Source of the DNA: Pseudomonas aestuarii | GTDB taxonomy: Bacteria; Pseudomonadota; Gammaproteobacteria; Pseudomonadales; Pseudomonadaceae | Direction of reading: 5' to 3' | Length of the DNA: 64,000 nucleotides | Assembly: GCF_027988105.1 (NCBI RefSeq) | Contig: NZ_JAQJZJ010000004.1 | Span: 248,001-312,000, forward strand | Shown: piece after piece, positions 45,843 to 55,375 of the stretch | Layout: every line of letters begins with the position of its first letter | Position numbering within the stretch: position 1 is the stretch's first letter | Position numbers and translations under genes: made by a program | The notes under the pieces: model-generated | The model's input: the letters and a program-made list of their open reading frames with translations, nothing else | Database searches by the model: none | Told to the model about the DNA's origin: nothing

Positions 45843-47267
45843 TCAGGCCTTGAGCGGCACCAGGCGCGGCGCGATCATGTTCTCGGGCCGCAGGATGTCG
45901 GCCAGGGTGGCGTCATCCAGCAGGTTTTCTTCGCGCACCAGTTCCAGCACGCCGCGGCCGCTTTCCAGCGCCAGCTTGGCGATGCGGGTGGCGTTCTCGT
46001 AGCCGATGTAGGGGTTGAGCGCGGTGATCAGGCCGATGGAGTTCTCCATCAGCGCGCGGCAATGCGCCTCGTTGGCGCTGATGCCGTTGATGCAGTGCTC
46101 GCGCAGCATGTCCATGGCGCGCTGCAGCAGGCGGATCGAGTCGAAGATCTTGTAGGCGATCAGCGGCTCCATGACGTTGAGCTGCAGCTGGCCGCCCTCG
46201 GCGGCGATGGTCAGGGCCAGGTCGTTGCCGATGATGGCGAAGGCCACCTGGTTGACCGCCTCGGGGATCACCGGGTTGACCTTGCCGGGCATGATCGAAC
46301 TGCCCGGCTGGCGCGCCGGCAGGTTGATTTCGTTGATGCCGGTGCGCGGGCCGCTGGAGAGCAGGCGCAGGTCGTTGCAGATCTTCGACAGCTTGACCGC
46401 GGTACGCTTGAGCATGCCGGAGAACAGCACGAAGGCGCCCATGTCCGAGGTCGCTTCGATCAGGTCGGCGGCCGGCACCAGCGGTTGGCCGCTGATCGCG
46501 GCCAGGCGGTCGACCGCCAGCTGCTGGTAGCGCGGGTCGGCGTTGATCCCGGTACCGATCGCGGTGCCGCCCAGGTTGACCTCGGTGAGCAATTCCGGCG
46601 CCAGGCTGCGCAGGCGCGCCAGGTCTTCGCCGAGGGTGTTGGAGAAGGCGCGGAACTCCTGGCCGAGGGTCATCGGCACGGCGTCCTGCAGCTGGGTGCG
46701 GCCCATCTTCAGCACGTGGGCGAATTCTTCGCCCTTGGCGGCGAAGGCGCCGATCAGGCTGTCGAGGCTGGCCAGCAGGGTGTCGTGGCCGAGCAGCAGG
46801 CCGAGGCGGATGGCGGTCGGGTAGGCGTCGTTGGTCGACTGCGCCATGTTCACGTCATTGTTCGGGTGCAGGTACTTGTACTCGCCCTTGGCGTGACCCA
46901 TGGCCTCCAGGGCGATATTGGCGATCACCTCGTTGGCATTCATGTTGGTCGAGGTGCCAGCGCCACCCTGGATCATGTCGACCACGAACTCTTCATGGAA
47001 ATCGCCGCGGATGATACGTGCGCAGGCTTCGCTGATCGCCGCGTGCTTGGCCGCGCTGAGGTGGCCCAGTTCGCGGTTGGCATCGGCGGCGGCCTGCTTG
47101 ACCATGGCCAGCGCGGTGACGAACTTGGGGAAGTGCGCCAGCGGCACGCCGGACAGGCGAAAGTTATTCACTGCGCGCAGGGTCTGGATGCCGTAATAGG
47201 CCTCGGCAGGGACTTCGAGGGTGCCGAGCAGGTCTTTTTCGATGCGGAATGATGCAGCAGCGGACAT
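45843..47267 (-). CDS. aspA: Aspartate ammonia-lyase
   Basis: The 474-residue enzyme deaminates aspartate to fumarate and ammonia. It belongs to the fumarase/aspartase superfamily: GGAGTSTNMNANEVIANIALE, the TNDAYPTAIRL block, and the signature GSSIMPGKVNP with the catalytic Ser. The ATG at 47267 gives MSAAASFRIEKDLLGTLEVP. It is divergent from a LysR-type gene across a region with two dyads. Confidence 0.95.
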   Translation of the reverse strand: MSAAASFRIEKDLLGTLEVPAEAYYGIQTLRAVNNFRLSGVPLAHFPKFVTALAMVKQAAADANRELGHLSAAKHAAISEACARIIRGDFHEEFVVDMIQGGAGTSTNMNANEVIANIALEAMGHAKGEYKYLHPNNDVNMAQSTNDAYPTAIRLGLLLGHDTLLASLDSLIGAFAAKGEEFAHVLKMGRTQLQDAVPMTLGQEFRAFSNTLGEDLARLRSLAPELLTEVNLGGTAIGTGINADPRYQQLAVDRLAAISGQPLVPAADLIEATSDMGAFVLFSGMLKRTAVKLSKICNDLRLLSSGPRTGINEINLPARQPGSSIMPGKVNPVIPEAVNQVAFAIIGNDLALTIAAEGGQLQLNVMEPLIAYKIFDSIRLLQRAMDMLREHCINGISANEAHCRALMENSIGLITALNPYIGYENATRIAKLALESGRGVLELVREENLLDDATLADILRPENMIAPRLVPLKA

Positions 47268-47589
47268 GATGGAGTTTTCTCGGAAAGATACGGCGAGGGC
47301 CGCGATGCCTTGCAGGGTAAGGGCTTAGACGCAGCGGCGGCCAATGCTGTTAAGCGCTAGGGTATGCATAATCGGCATAATGCCGATGTGACGCCGAATT
47401 GTCGGCGAGCGTAAACCTAGGGTGGGTTACGCCACGTTGCGCCACCGTGGGGCGTACTCGCGCAGCAGTACGCCGGAGTCGGTGCGACTGCGAGCGTGGG
47501 GTGAGCCGGCAAGGGGGGCGGACTGTTCGCTACGCTCCTGAGTGCGCCCTGCGGTTCGCCCTACATTCAAGCCACCAGATGGATGCCTT
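47268..47589. other. aspA-LysR control region
   Basis: The 322-bp region has two neighbouring dyads at 47371-47407 and, at 47417-47568, a longer element with GGGTGGGTTACGCC near one end and GGTTCGCCCTAC near the other. No gene is apparent. Confidence 0.5.
47371..47407. promoter_or_regulatory. Two adjacent dyads, probable LysR sites
   Basis: ATCGGCAT-A-ATGCCGAT (47371-47387) is a 17-bp site with perfect 8-bp arms. CGCCGA-ATTG-TCGGCG (47392-47407) follows after 4 bp. Both share the CGGC/GCCG half-site. Confidence 0.5.
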
Positions 47590-48501
47590 ATGAACCTGGA
47601 AACCAAATGGCTGGAAGACTTCGTCGCCCTGGCCGCCACCCGCAGCTTTTCCCAGGCCGCGCAGAAACGCTTCGTCACCCAGCCGGCCTTCAGCCGGCGG
47701 ATCAAGGCGCTGGAGCAGATGCTCGGCCTGACCCTGGTCAACCGCGCCTGCACCCCGATCGAACTGACCGAGGCCGGCCAGCTGTTTCTGGTCACCGCGC
47801 GCAGCCTGGTCGAGCAGTTGGGCGAGGTGGTGCGTCACCTGCATAACCTCGGGGGCAAGCAGGGCGAGGTGCTGCAGATAGTCGCCGCGCATTCGCTGAC
47901 CCTGGGCTTCTTTCCCGCGTGGATCTCCCGCCTGCGCCACGAAGGCCTGCCGCTGCAGACGCGGCTGGTGGCGACCAACGTCGGCGAGGCGGTGCATTCG
48001 CTGCGCGAAGGTGCCTGTGACCTGATCCTCGCCTACTACGACCCGGACGCTTCCTTGCAGATGGATCCGGAGATCTTCCCCTCGCTGCACCTGGGGCACA
48101 CCGAGATGCTGCCGGTGTGTGCGGTGGGCGAGGACGGCCAGCCGCTGTTCGACCTGGACAGCGGGCAGAGCGTGCCGCTGCTGGCCTACACCGCCGGCGC
48201 CTTCCTCGGCCGCTCGGTCAACCTGCTGCTGCGCCAGCGCGTATTGCGCTCGACCACGGTGTACGAGACGGCGATGGCCGACAGCCTTAAAAGCATGGCC
48301 CTGCAGGGCATGGGCGTGGCCTGGGTGCCGCGCCTGTCGGTCACCGCCGAACTGACCCGCGGCGAGTTGGCGGTGTGCGGCAACGAACAGTGGCAGGTGC
48401 CGCTGGAAATCCGCCTGTACCGCTGCGCCCTGGTGCGCAAGGCGGCGGTCAGGCTGTTGTGGCGCAAGCTGGAGGCGGGTGCCGCGCAGCCTGCAGGGTG
48501 A
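47590..48501 (+). CDS. LysR family regulator (HypT/YjiE-like)
   Basis: The 303-residue LysR-type regulator has the winged helix ETKWLEDFVALAATRSFSQAAQKRFVTQPAFSRRIKALEQMLGL and the effector domain ending in VTAELTRGELAVCG. It resembles E. coli HypT (YjiE), a hypochlorite-responsive regulator, in the first 60 residues and in AAHSLTLGFFP. Being divergent from aspA, it more likely controls aspartate metabolism here. The ATG at 47590 gives MNLETKWLEDF, the family start. Confidence 0.86.
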   Translation: MNLETKWLEDFVALAATRSFSQAAQKRFVTQPAFSRRIKALEQMLGLTLVNRACTPIELTEAGQLFLVTARSLVEQLGEVVRHLHNLGGKQGEVLQIVAAHSLTLGFFPAWISRLRHEGLPLQTRLVATNVGEAVHSLREGACDLILAYYDPDASLQMDPEIFPSLHLGHTEMLPVCAVGEDGQPLFDLDSGQSVPLLAYTAGAFLGRSVNLLLRQRVLRSTTVYETAMADSLKSMALQGMGVAWVPRLSVTAELTRGELAVCGNEQWQVPLEIRLYRCALVRKAAVRLLWRKLEAGAAQPAG

Positions 48502-48520
48502 GTGGCGGTAGCGATTCTGA

Positions 48521-49252
48521 TCAGAAGTCCTTGCTGACACCCAGCACCAGAGTGGCGCTGCAGACATCATCGTAGCCCAGGTAATTCAGGCACTCGGCAT
48601 CGCTCATGTCGGTGTCGACGTAGCTCAGGCTCCAGTTCAGCCCGATCAGCGCGCGGTCCAGTTTGACTTCCCATTCGTTGTAGTGCGAACGGCTGTTGCC
48701 ATTGTCGTCGAGCAGCACCGGGTCCTTGTAGTCGACCTGGCCGTAGTGCAGGTTCAGGCCGATATCGCCCGGCAATGCGTAGGCATAGCCCAGGTAGCTC
48801 CACAGATAGCTCTGGTCGCCGGCATAGTCATTGGCGTATTGCACGCCCAGCTTAGCCCCATAGGCGCTGAGGATGCCGTAGGTTTCGCCGAAGTTGAACA
48901 TGCCTTCCCGCGGATAGGTGTAGCGGATGTGGCCGATATCCAGGCTGACGTCATCGCTGGCCTGCCAGTAGTAACCGGCGTAGTAGTCGACTTCTTGGCG
49001 GGTCTTGTAGTCGAAGCCGAAATCGACGTTGGAGGTCCAGGCCCCCAGGTACAGACCGTTGCTGTGGGCCAGGGTGGCCGAGGCCTGCAAGGCCGGGTCG
49101 CCGAGGGTCTGTGACTGGCCGCGCGAGCGGTAGTCGGTCAGCGCGGTGAGATTCAGGCTGAGGTCCAGCTGATCGTTGAGTTCGATGGCCTGTGCCGGGC
49201 TCAGTGGGCTGAGGAGCAGGCCGATCAGGGCGAATTGACGGATAGGTGGCAA
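48521..49252 (-). CDS. TorF family putative outer-membrane porin
   Basis: The 243-residue protein has a signal peptide (MPPIRQFALIGLLLSPLSPAQA), then alternating beta-strand patterns rich in Tyr, Asp and Gly (NLTALTDYRSRGQSQT, SNVDFGFDYKTRQEVDYYAGYYW), and ends with Phe (GVSKDF), as outer-membrane beta-barrels do. The TorF/Gcw_chp family is proposed to be porins. It lies beside genes of polyamine uptake. Confidence 0.82.
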   Translation of the reverse strand: MPPIRQFALIGLLLSPLSPAQAIELNDQLDLSLNLTALTDYRSRGQSQTLGDPALQASATLAHSNGLYLGAWTSNVDFGFDYKTRQEVDYYAGYYWQASDDVSLDIGHIRYTYPREGMFNFGETYGILSAYGAKLGVQYANDYAGDQSYLWSYLGYAYALPGDIGLNLHYGQVDYKDPVLLDDNGNSRSHYNEWEVKLDRALIGLNWSLSYVDTDMSDAECLNYLGYDDVCSATLVLGVSKDF

Positions 49253-49377
49253 GAGCGGGATTCCTTTTGTTGTTTTTCAGGCGCCACTCAGCGCGCCAGC
49301 CCTGTGGGTTGGCGGCGTGACGTGAGCGAGGAAGGAAGTGCAGGGGCGGGACAGGCCCGCCCAGGATCAGCGGCGGA

Positions 49378-50496
49378 TCAGGTACCGGACTTGATCCGGG
49401 TCCAGGCGCGGGTGCGCAGGCGTTCGACCTTATGCGGCAGCGGCTTGAGCACATACAGGGTCTTCTGCGCCTCGGCGGTCGGGGTCAGGTCAGGGTTGTC
49501 GCGGATCTCGGCGCTGACCAGCGCCATGGCGTCCTGGTTCGGGCTCGGGTAGCCGAGGAAATCGCTGATCGGTGCGACCACCTCGGGGTCGAGCAGGTTG
49601 TCGAGAAACTCGTGGGCCTCCTCGACGTTCTTGGAACTGGCCGGGATGGCGAAGGAGTCGAACCACAGCGGTGCGCCCTCCTTGGGCAGGCGCCAGTCGA
49701 CCACCACGCCGTTGCCGGCTTCCTTGGCCCGGTTGGCGAACTGGTAGAAGCTGCCGGAATAGCCAATGGCCACGCAGATGTTGCCGTTGGCGATGTCGTT
49801 CATGTACTTGGCCGAGTGGAAGTAGCGCACGTGCGGGCGGATCTTCAGCAGCAGCTCGGTGGCCTTGTCGTAGTCCTCGCGCTTAGTGCTGCTCGGGTCC
49901 AGACCGAGGTAATGCAGGGCGATGGGCAGGATCTCGCCCGGCGAGTCGAGCATGGTCACCCCGCACTGCGCCAGCTTGGCGGCGTTCTCTTCCTTGAAGA
50001 TCAGGTCCCAGCTGTTCACCGGGGCGTCGGCGCCGAGCGCGGCTTTGACCTTCTCCGGGTTGAAGCCGATCAGCACGGTGCCGTACATGTAGGGCACCGC
50101 ATGCTCATTGCCCGGGTCGTTGGCGGTCATCAGCTGCAGCAGGCCGGGGTCGAGGTGCTTCCAGTTGGGTAGCTGGCTCTTGTCCAGTTTCTGGAACACC
50201 CCGGCCTTGATCTCGGTGTCGAGGAAGGTGTTGGTCGGCACCACCAGGTCGTAGCCAGAGTTGCCGGTAAGCAGTTTGGCTTCCAGCGCCTCGTTGGTGT
50301 CGAAGACGTCCCAGGTCAGCTGGATGCCGCTCTTGGCCTGGAACTCCTTGGGCACCGAGGGCAGCATGTAGTCGGCCCAGTTGAATACGCGCAGCTGGCG
50401 TGGCTGGTCAGCGGTTTGCGCCTGGGCCTGGCCGAAGCCGCCGAGCAGGGCGCCGGCGCAGAGGCTGGCGGTCAGGGTGCGGGTGAGTCTGTTCAT
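49378..50496 (-). CDS. Polyamine-type ABC solute-binding protein (PotF-like)
   Basis: The 372-residue periplasmic protein has a signal peptide (MNRLTRTLTASLCAGALLGGFGQAQA) and the PotD/PotF fold: LRVFNWADYMLPSVPKEFQAKSG, VFDTNEALEAKLLTGNSGYDLVVPT, VPYMYGTVLIGFN. P. aeruginosa encodes a similar protein next to aphA. No potG, H or I genes accompany it. The ATG at 50496 has GGAG upstream. Polyamines or acetylated polyamines are the expected ligands. Confidence 0.88.
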   Translation of the reverse strand: MNRLTRTLTASLCAGALLGGFGQAQAQTADQPRQLRVFNWADYMLPSVPKEFQAKSGIQLTWDVFDTNEALEAKLLTGNSGYDLVVPTNTFLDTEIKAGVFQKLDKSQLPNWKHLDPGLLQLMTANDPGNEHAVPYMYGTVLIGFNPEKVKAALGADAPVNSWDLIFKEENAAKLAQCGVTMLDSPGEILPIALHYLGLDPSSTKREDYDKATELLLKIRPHVRYFHSAKYMNDIANGNICVAIGYSGSFYQFANRAKEAGNGVVVDWRLPKEGAPLWFDSFAIPASSKNVEEAHEFLDNLLDPEVVAPISDFLGYPSPNQDAMALVSAEIRDNPDLTPTAEAQKTLYVLKPLPHKVERLRTRAWTRIKSGT

Positions 50497-50557
50497 CAGG
50501 GTCACTCCAGTCTTGTTGTAATACCGCCGCCGCGCTCGGGAGTGCGGGGTTGGCAAA

Positions 50558-50625
50558 GGGCGGATGACGTTTTATCCATCCACCTGGGGGGATCCGGTGG
50601 ACGAAAAGAGCATCGTCCACCCTAC
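50558..50625. repeat. CGTAGGGTGGAC element, partial copy (inverted)
   Basis: The complement reads CGTAGGGTGGACGATGC at one end with an inner GTGGATGG, and a degenerate second end (GGGCGGATGACG). It is related to the element at 6747-6836 and sits between the binding-protein and aphA genes. Confidence 0.6.
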
Positions 50626-50647
50626 GAAGCGCATCGTCGAACAGGGC

Positions 50648-51676
<1,029 letters not shown>

Positions 51677-51799
51677 GTGCAGGTGGCTCCCAGGCGTCTT
51701 GTTGTGGGAGTCATTGTTCGCCGTGCTGGCGGTTGGGAAAACGCTGGAAACGGCCAATAGGGGATCGAAGTGGCCAAATGTGCCGGCCACAGCGCCTGG

Positions 51800-52801
51800 T
51801 CAGCCGCGAAAATGGCTCGGCGCCACCCCGCTCCAGCGCTGGAAGGCATGACGGAAACTGGCGCTTTCGCTGAAGCCCAGCTCCTCGGCAATCCGGCAGA
51901 TCGGCCAGTCCTCCTGGCCGAGCAGGGCCTTGGCGCGTTCGAAGCGCAGCTCGTCGAGCAGTTCCTGGTAGTGGGTGCCGAGCGCCTGAAGGTGGCGCCG
52001 CAGGGTGCGTGGCGAGCAGTGCATCTGCTGGGCCAGGGCCTCCAGCCCCGGCGGCTCGGCCAGGTGGCTGGTCAGCTCGGCGCGTACGCGCTGCAGCCAG
52101 GCCTGGCGGGTGGTGAACTCGCTGTTCTGCTTGCGGCAGCGGGCGAGCATTTCCTGGTGGGTGACCGGGTCGGCCAGCGGCAGCTGCCGTTGCAGCCACT
52201 CGGCGGGGAAGGCGAAGGCATTGCGCGTGGCGTCGAACTGCAACGGGCAGGCAAAGCTGCTGGTGTAGCGCTCGACATAGGCCGGCCGGGGATGGCGGAA
52301 CTGCGCCGCGGCCAATGGCAAGGGCTGGCCGAGCAGTTCGTCGCAGATCAGCTTGAGCGAGGCCAGGCACATCTCCACGTTGAAGCGCTCCAGCGCCGGC
52401 TCGTGGTGGTACTCGGCGGCGCCGACCCAGGCCAGCTCGCCCTCGACCGTCAGGTCCAGCTTGAAGTAGGTGCCGAGCAGGGCCGGGTACTGCAGCAGCA
52501 GGCGCCAGGCGTCACCAAAGGTGGCACTCGACAGCGCGGCGTAACCGAGCAGGCCGTAGGACGACACATGCAGGCGCCGGCCCAGCTCCAGGCCGAGGTC
52601 GGCGCGGCGGGCCAGGGCATTGGCGCACACCTGCAATTCCTGGGTGCGGGTGATGCGCTGTTCGCCGCTCGCCAGGTCGCCAGCCTGGATGCCGCTGCCG
52701 GCGAGCAGGGCCTCGGTGGCGTCGGGCTGATCGGCGAACAGCTCGAGGATCAGCGAGACCACGTGCAGGGTGGTCAGGTGGGCATGCAGCATCGGGGGCA
52801 T
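51800..52801 (-). CDS. AraC family regulator (OruR-like)
   Basis: The 333-residue protein has an N-terminal arabinose-binding-like domain of the type seen in OruR/ArgR-family activators (residues 20-200; GLLGYAALSSATFGDAWRLLLQYPALLG) and a C-terminal double helix-turn-helix (about 235-330; LEALAQQMHCSPRTLRRHLQALGTHYQELLDELRFERAKALL, IAEELGFSESASFRHAFQRWSGVAPSHFR). The start is uncertain: the ATG at 52801 or a TTG at 52831. It lies upstream of aphA on the same strand with 123 bp between and may control it. Confidence 0.85.
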   Translation of the reverse strand: MPPMLHAHLTTLHVVSLILELFADQPDATEALLAGSGIQAGDLASGEQRITRTQELQVCANALARRADLGLELGRRLHVSSYGLLGYAALSSATFGDAWRLLLQYPALLGTYFKLDLTVEGELAWVGAAEYHHEPALERFNVEMCLASLKLICDELLGQPLPLAAAQFRHPRPAYVERYTSSFACPLQFDATRNAFAFPAEWLQRQLPLADPVTHQEMLARCRKQNSEFTTRQAWLQRVRAELTSHLAEPPGLEALAQQMHCSPRTLRRHLQALGTHYQELLDELRFERAKALLGQEDWPICRIAEELGFSESASFRHAFQRWSGVAPSHFRG

Positions 52802-53397
52802 CCGCAGGGTTTGGGCGATGAAATACAGCAAGAAGCATACCGCGAGGAGGGGCGGATTGGATTTGGCCGGCGTTATCTGCGGCTCATGGGAAAAATTGAC
52901 TGTTGTTTGGGGTTGTTGCCGAAACAGGGGGGCGGTCTGTGCCTGATACTCGGTTCAGGTTGTCGCGCGGCAGATGCTGAGCCGACTCGATCATGGGTGA
53001 TGCGCAGGCGTTGATGCCGGTGCTCGGGAGCCCCGGCGCAGCCAGGGCCGAGTGTGATGTCTGCGTGGTTACTTGTTCTTTGCAGCTGACGCCGATGCGG
53101 GGCAAAGACGACCCAACTCGCCGAGGGGCCGAAACCCGACCGTGCGGCCAGTGCAGAAAAGTAGCTGGGTGCTGACCGGCTTTGGGGTGTCCCCTTTTGA
53201 GTCGGCTTATGCGCATTCGCAAAGCCGAACGCTGCAGCGGCTGTGTGGCAGGGTCGATGTACCGCCCCGCTGGGCAAGCCAAGACTGGCCCAACCTACAA
53301 GCGCGGGGCGGCTGGCGCCGCGATTGCTCGCGGGCATGTCGGGTGGAAAACGGCGGGGCCTTTTCTACCCTCACAGATCCCGGCTATCTCGGCGCCG
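52802..53397. other. Gap between the AraC and GDSL genes
   Basis: About 600 bp hold no convincing gene. Open frames on both strands encode Pro/Arg/Ser-rich peptides without domains. I see no clear terminator or promoter here. Confidence 0.4.
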
Positions 53398-54357
53398 CTA
53401 TGGGGTCAGGGCGAAGGCCGTGTCCTGGGCGAAGATCGCGTGCACCACGGCGGTCGGGTGGATGCCGTCCCAGAACAGGTAGTCGTCGGCCGTCCGGCAG
53501 GTAAAGGGCGGCAGCCCGGGGGTGAGGCAGGCGCTGTCCACCTGGCTCAGGCCATAGGCCGCCGGATCGGTTACCAGCGCGCTGACCGTCTGGTACAGGT
53601 CGAGGCGGGCGATGGTGATTCCGGGCGCGCCGTCCAGGACCGTCAGCAGGGCCTCCAGGCCGGCGTTGAACGACTGCGAGAGGAACGCCGCCGCGGCCGA
53701 GGTGCCGGGGTTGAGCAGGTCGAGGGTGCGCACGGCGGGGGTCAGGGCGATGTCGGGCGAGTTGACCACCAGAAAGTGGCGGGCGCCGGCCGCGTACAGG
53801 GCATCGAGGTTGGCGCCGATGGCCGCCAGCGCATCGGCGAGGATGGCGCCGCCGCCGGGCCCCGCCACCAGGGCATCGCGGACGTCGTTGCTGCCCATCT
53901 CCAGCACGTAGAGTGCATCGGCCGGCGCCACGCCGCCGGCGTCGAACAGGAAGCTGCCGACCTGCAGCGACAGGTTGGCGTTGATCCCGTCCTCGCGTGC
54001 CCGGGCGCCGCCCACCGCATAGTTGCTGGCGCCGTCGCTTGTCCCGACGAAGGCCGGGCGCACGCTGGCGGTCAGGCCCAGGGGCCGGGCGAACTGCTCG
54101 ATCCAGGTAGCGCCGTTGCTGAAGTGATGGCCGCCACTGGCATAGGGCGCGTCCGGCACCAGCAGCGCGTCGAGGTTGGCGTAGGGTGGCGTCGATTGAC
54201 GGTGGATCAGGGCGAAGGCGTTGCCGGGGTCGGACAGGCTGGTGCCGAACACCACGATGCGGCTGAACGCGACCTGCGCGGTGGCCCAGTTGGGCGCCAG
54301 CAGGGCCAGCGTCAGCAAACCGACCAGCGTCCATCTGGGGGTCGTTATCGTTTTCAT
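53398..54357 (-). CDS. SGNH/GDSL-type esterase
   Basis: The 319-residue protein has a signal peptide (MKTITTPRWTLVGLLTLALLAPNWATA), so it is exported. The GDSL nucleophile block is FGTSLSDPGN, block III is MGSNDVRDA, and the catalytic dyad is in FWDGIHPTAVVH. It resembles secreted lipases/esterases of the plant GDSL-like type. The expected autotransporter barrel is absent. Its substrate is unknown. Confidence 0.87.
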   Translation of the reverse strand: MKTITTPRWTLVGLLTLALLAPNWATAQVAFSRIVVFGTSLSDPGNAFALIHRQSTPPYANLDALLVPDAPYASGGHHFSNGATWIEQFARPLGLTASVRPAFVGTSDGASNYAVGGARAREDGINANLSLQVGSFLFDAGGVAPADALYVLEMGSNDVRDALVAGPGGGAILADALAAIGANLDALYAAGARHFLVVNSPDIALTPAVRTLDLLNPGTSAAAAFLSQSFNAGLEALLTVLDGAPGITIARLDLYQTVSALVTDPAAYGLSQVDSACLTPGLPPFTCRTADDYLFWDGIHPTAVVHAIFAQDTAFALTP

Positions 54358-54660
54358 TGCAGATGCCTCTATTTCTATGAGGAAAGGTTGGCCCCCTGAA
54401 CGAGTCGACTACCGGGATAAACAACTGCACGCAGGTATCAGGTTAGTCGACGGCACCGCCGCGCTGGTGGCGTCGAGGGGCCGTTCGTCGATAGGGGGCG
54501 TCAGCTTTTTTCGCGATGGCTGATGACGGCGAGGAGGACGCTGGCGCGCGAGGGCGGGCGGCACGTTTTGCGGTCTCTCGCTACAGAGACAAAGGTCCCA
54601 GCCCATCGCACCGGCCCCGGCTGACGGACGGTCATGCAGGGGGGGCGCTCTTTGTGTCGT
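54358..54660. other. Gap upstream of the purE leader
   Basis: About 300 bp with no gene. The only likely signal near its end is the -10 box TATACT at 54666; no good -35 box lies 17 nt upstream. Confidence 0.4.
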
Positions 54661-54682
54661 TACGCTATACTGCGCCGCCTCA

Positions 54683-54704
54683 AAACCCGCCTGCGCGCGG
54701 GTTT
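54683..54704 (+). ncRNA. purE leader: first hairpin
   Basis: AAACCCGC / GCGGGTTT forms an 8-bp stem with a 6-nt loop directly downstream of the predicted purE transcription start. It precedes the terminator hairpin by 12 nt. Confidence 0.45.
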
Positions 54705-54713
54705 GACCCGAAC

Positions 54714-54791
54714 ATGACAAGCCACGCCCTCTGCGTGGCTTGTTGGTTTTTGACGCGCCGTGAGGCGCCCGATGAAGAGGCACGACGATGA
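54714..54791 (+). CDS. Small ORF overlapping the purE start
   Basis: A 25-codon ORF starts at 54714 (ATGACAAGCCACGCC). It ends with the stop TGA at 54789-54791, overlapping the purE ATG (54788) by the ATGA arrangement. It has two Cys and one Trp codon in its first half and lacks a ribosome site. The terminator hairpin lies inside its first ten codons. Confidence 0.35.
   Translation: MTSHALCVACWFLTRREAPDEEARR
54717..54751 (+). terminator. Intrinsic terminator in the purE leader
   Basis: A perfect 11-bp stem, ACAAGCCACGC / GCGTGGCTTGT, with a 5-nt loop is followed by TGGTTTTTG. No plus-strand gene precedes it, so it acts inside the purE leader as an attenuator or ends a small RNA of about 75 nt. 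Confidence 0.8.
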
Positions 54792-55279
54792 GCGCACTGG
54801 TTGGCGTGATCATGGGCTCCAAGTCCGATTGGTCCACCCTTAGCCACACCGCCGAGATGCTGGACAAGCTGGGCATCCCCTATGAAGTCAAAGTGGTGTC
54901 TGCCCACCGCACTCCGGACCTGCTGTTCCAGTACGCCGACGAGGCCGACAGCCGTGGCATCCAGGTGATCATCGCCGGTGCCGGTGGCGCCGCTCACCTG
55001 CCGGGCATGTGTGCGGCCAAGACCCACCTGCCGGTGCTCGGCGTGCCGGTGCAGTCGGCGATGCTCTCGGGCGTCGATTCGCTGCTGTCGATCGTGCAGA
55101 TGCCGGCTGGCATTCCGGTTGCCACCCTGGCCATCGGCAAGGCCGGCGCGATCAACGCGGCCTTGCTGGCGGCGAGCATCCTCGGTCACCAGCACCCGCA
55201 GTTCCACGCGGCGCTCAAGCAGTTCCGCCAGGAGCAGACCGACACCGTGCTGGATAATCCGGACCCGCGTCAGGCGTGA
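54788..55279 (+). CDS. purE: N5-carboxyaminoimidazole ribonucleotide mutase
   Basis: The 163-residue enzyme isomerises N5-CAIR to CAIR in purine synthesis. The family motifs are [11 protein letters not shown] near the N-terminus, SAHRTPD, and [11 protein letters not shown] with the catalytic loop, then [14 protein letters not shown]. It is followed after 96 bp by purK, the partner that makes N5-CAIR. GAAGAGG lies about 7 nt before the ATG. Confidence 0.96.
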   Translation: MSALVGVIMGSKSDWSTLSHTAEMLDKLGIPYEVKVVSAHRTPDLLFQYADEADSRGIQVIIAGAGGAAHLPGMCAAKTHLPVLGVPVQSAMLSGVDSLLSIVQMPAGIPVATLAIGKAGAINAALLAASILGHQHPQFHAALKQFRQEQTDTVLDNPDPRQA

Positions 55280-55375
55280 TTGCCGGCTAGGCATTCCTCG
55301 TCAGGTCAGCGGGCACGCCCGCACCCATGGGTTGTGAACCGCGCAGGCGCTTGCGGCATTTGAAGAGGTAGAAGC

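Noticed and set aside
52884..53282. 132-codon minus-strand frame in the AraC-GDSL gap
   Set aside because: Pro/Arg/Ser-rich, no ribosome site, no domain; looks like translated intergenic DNA.
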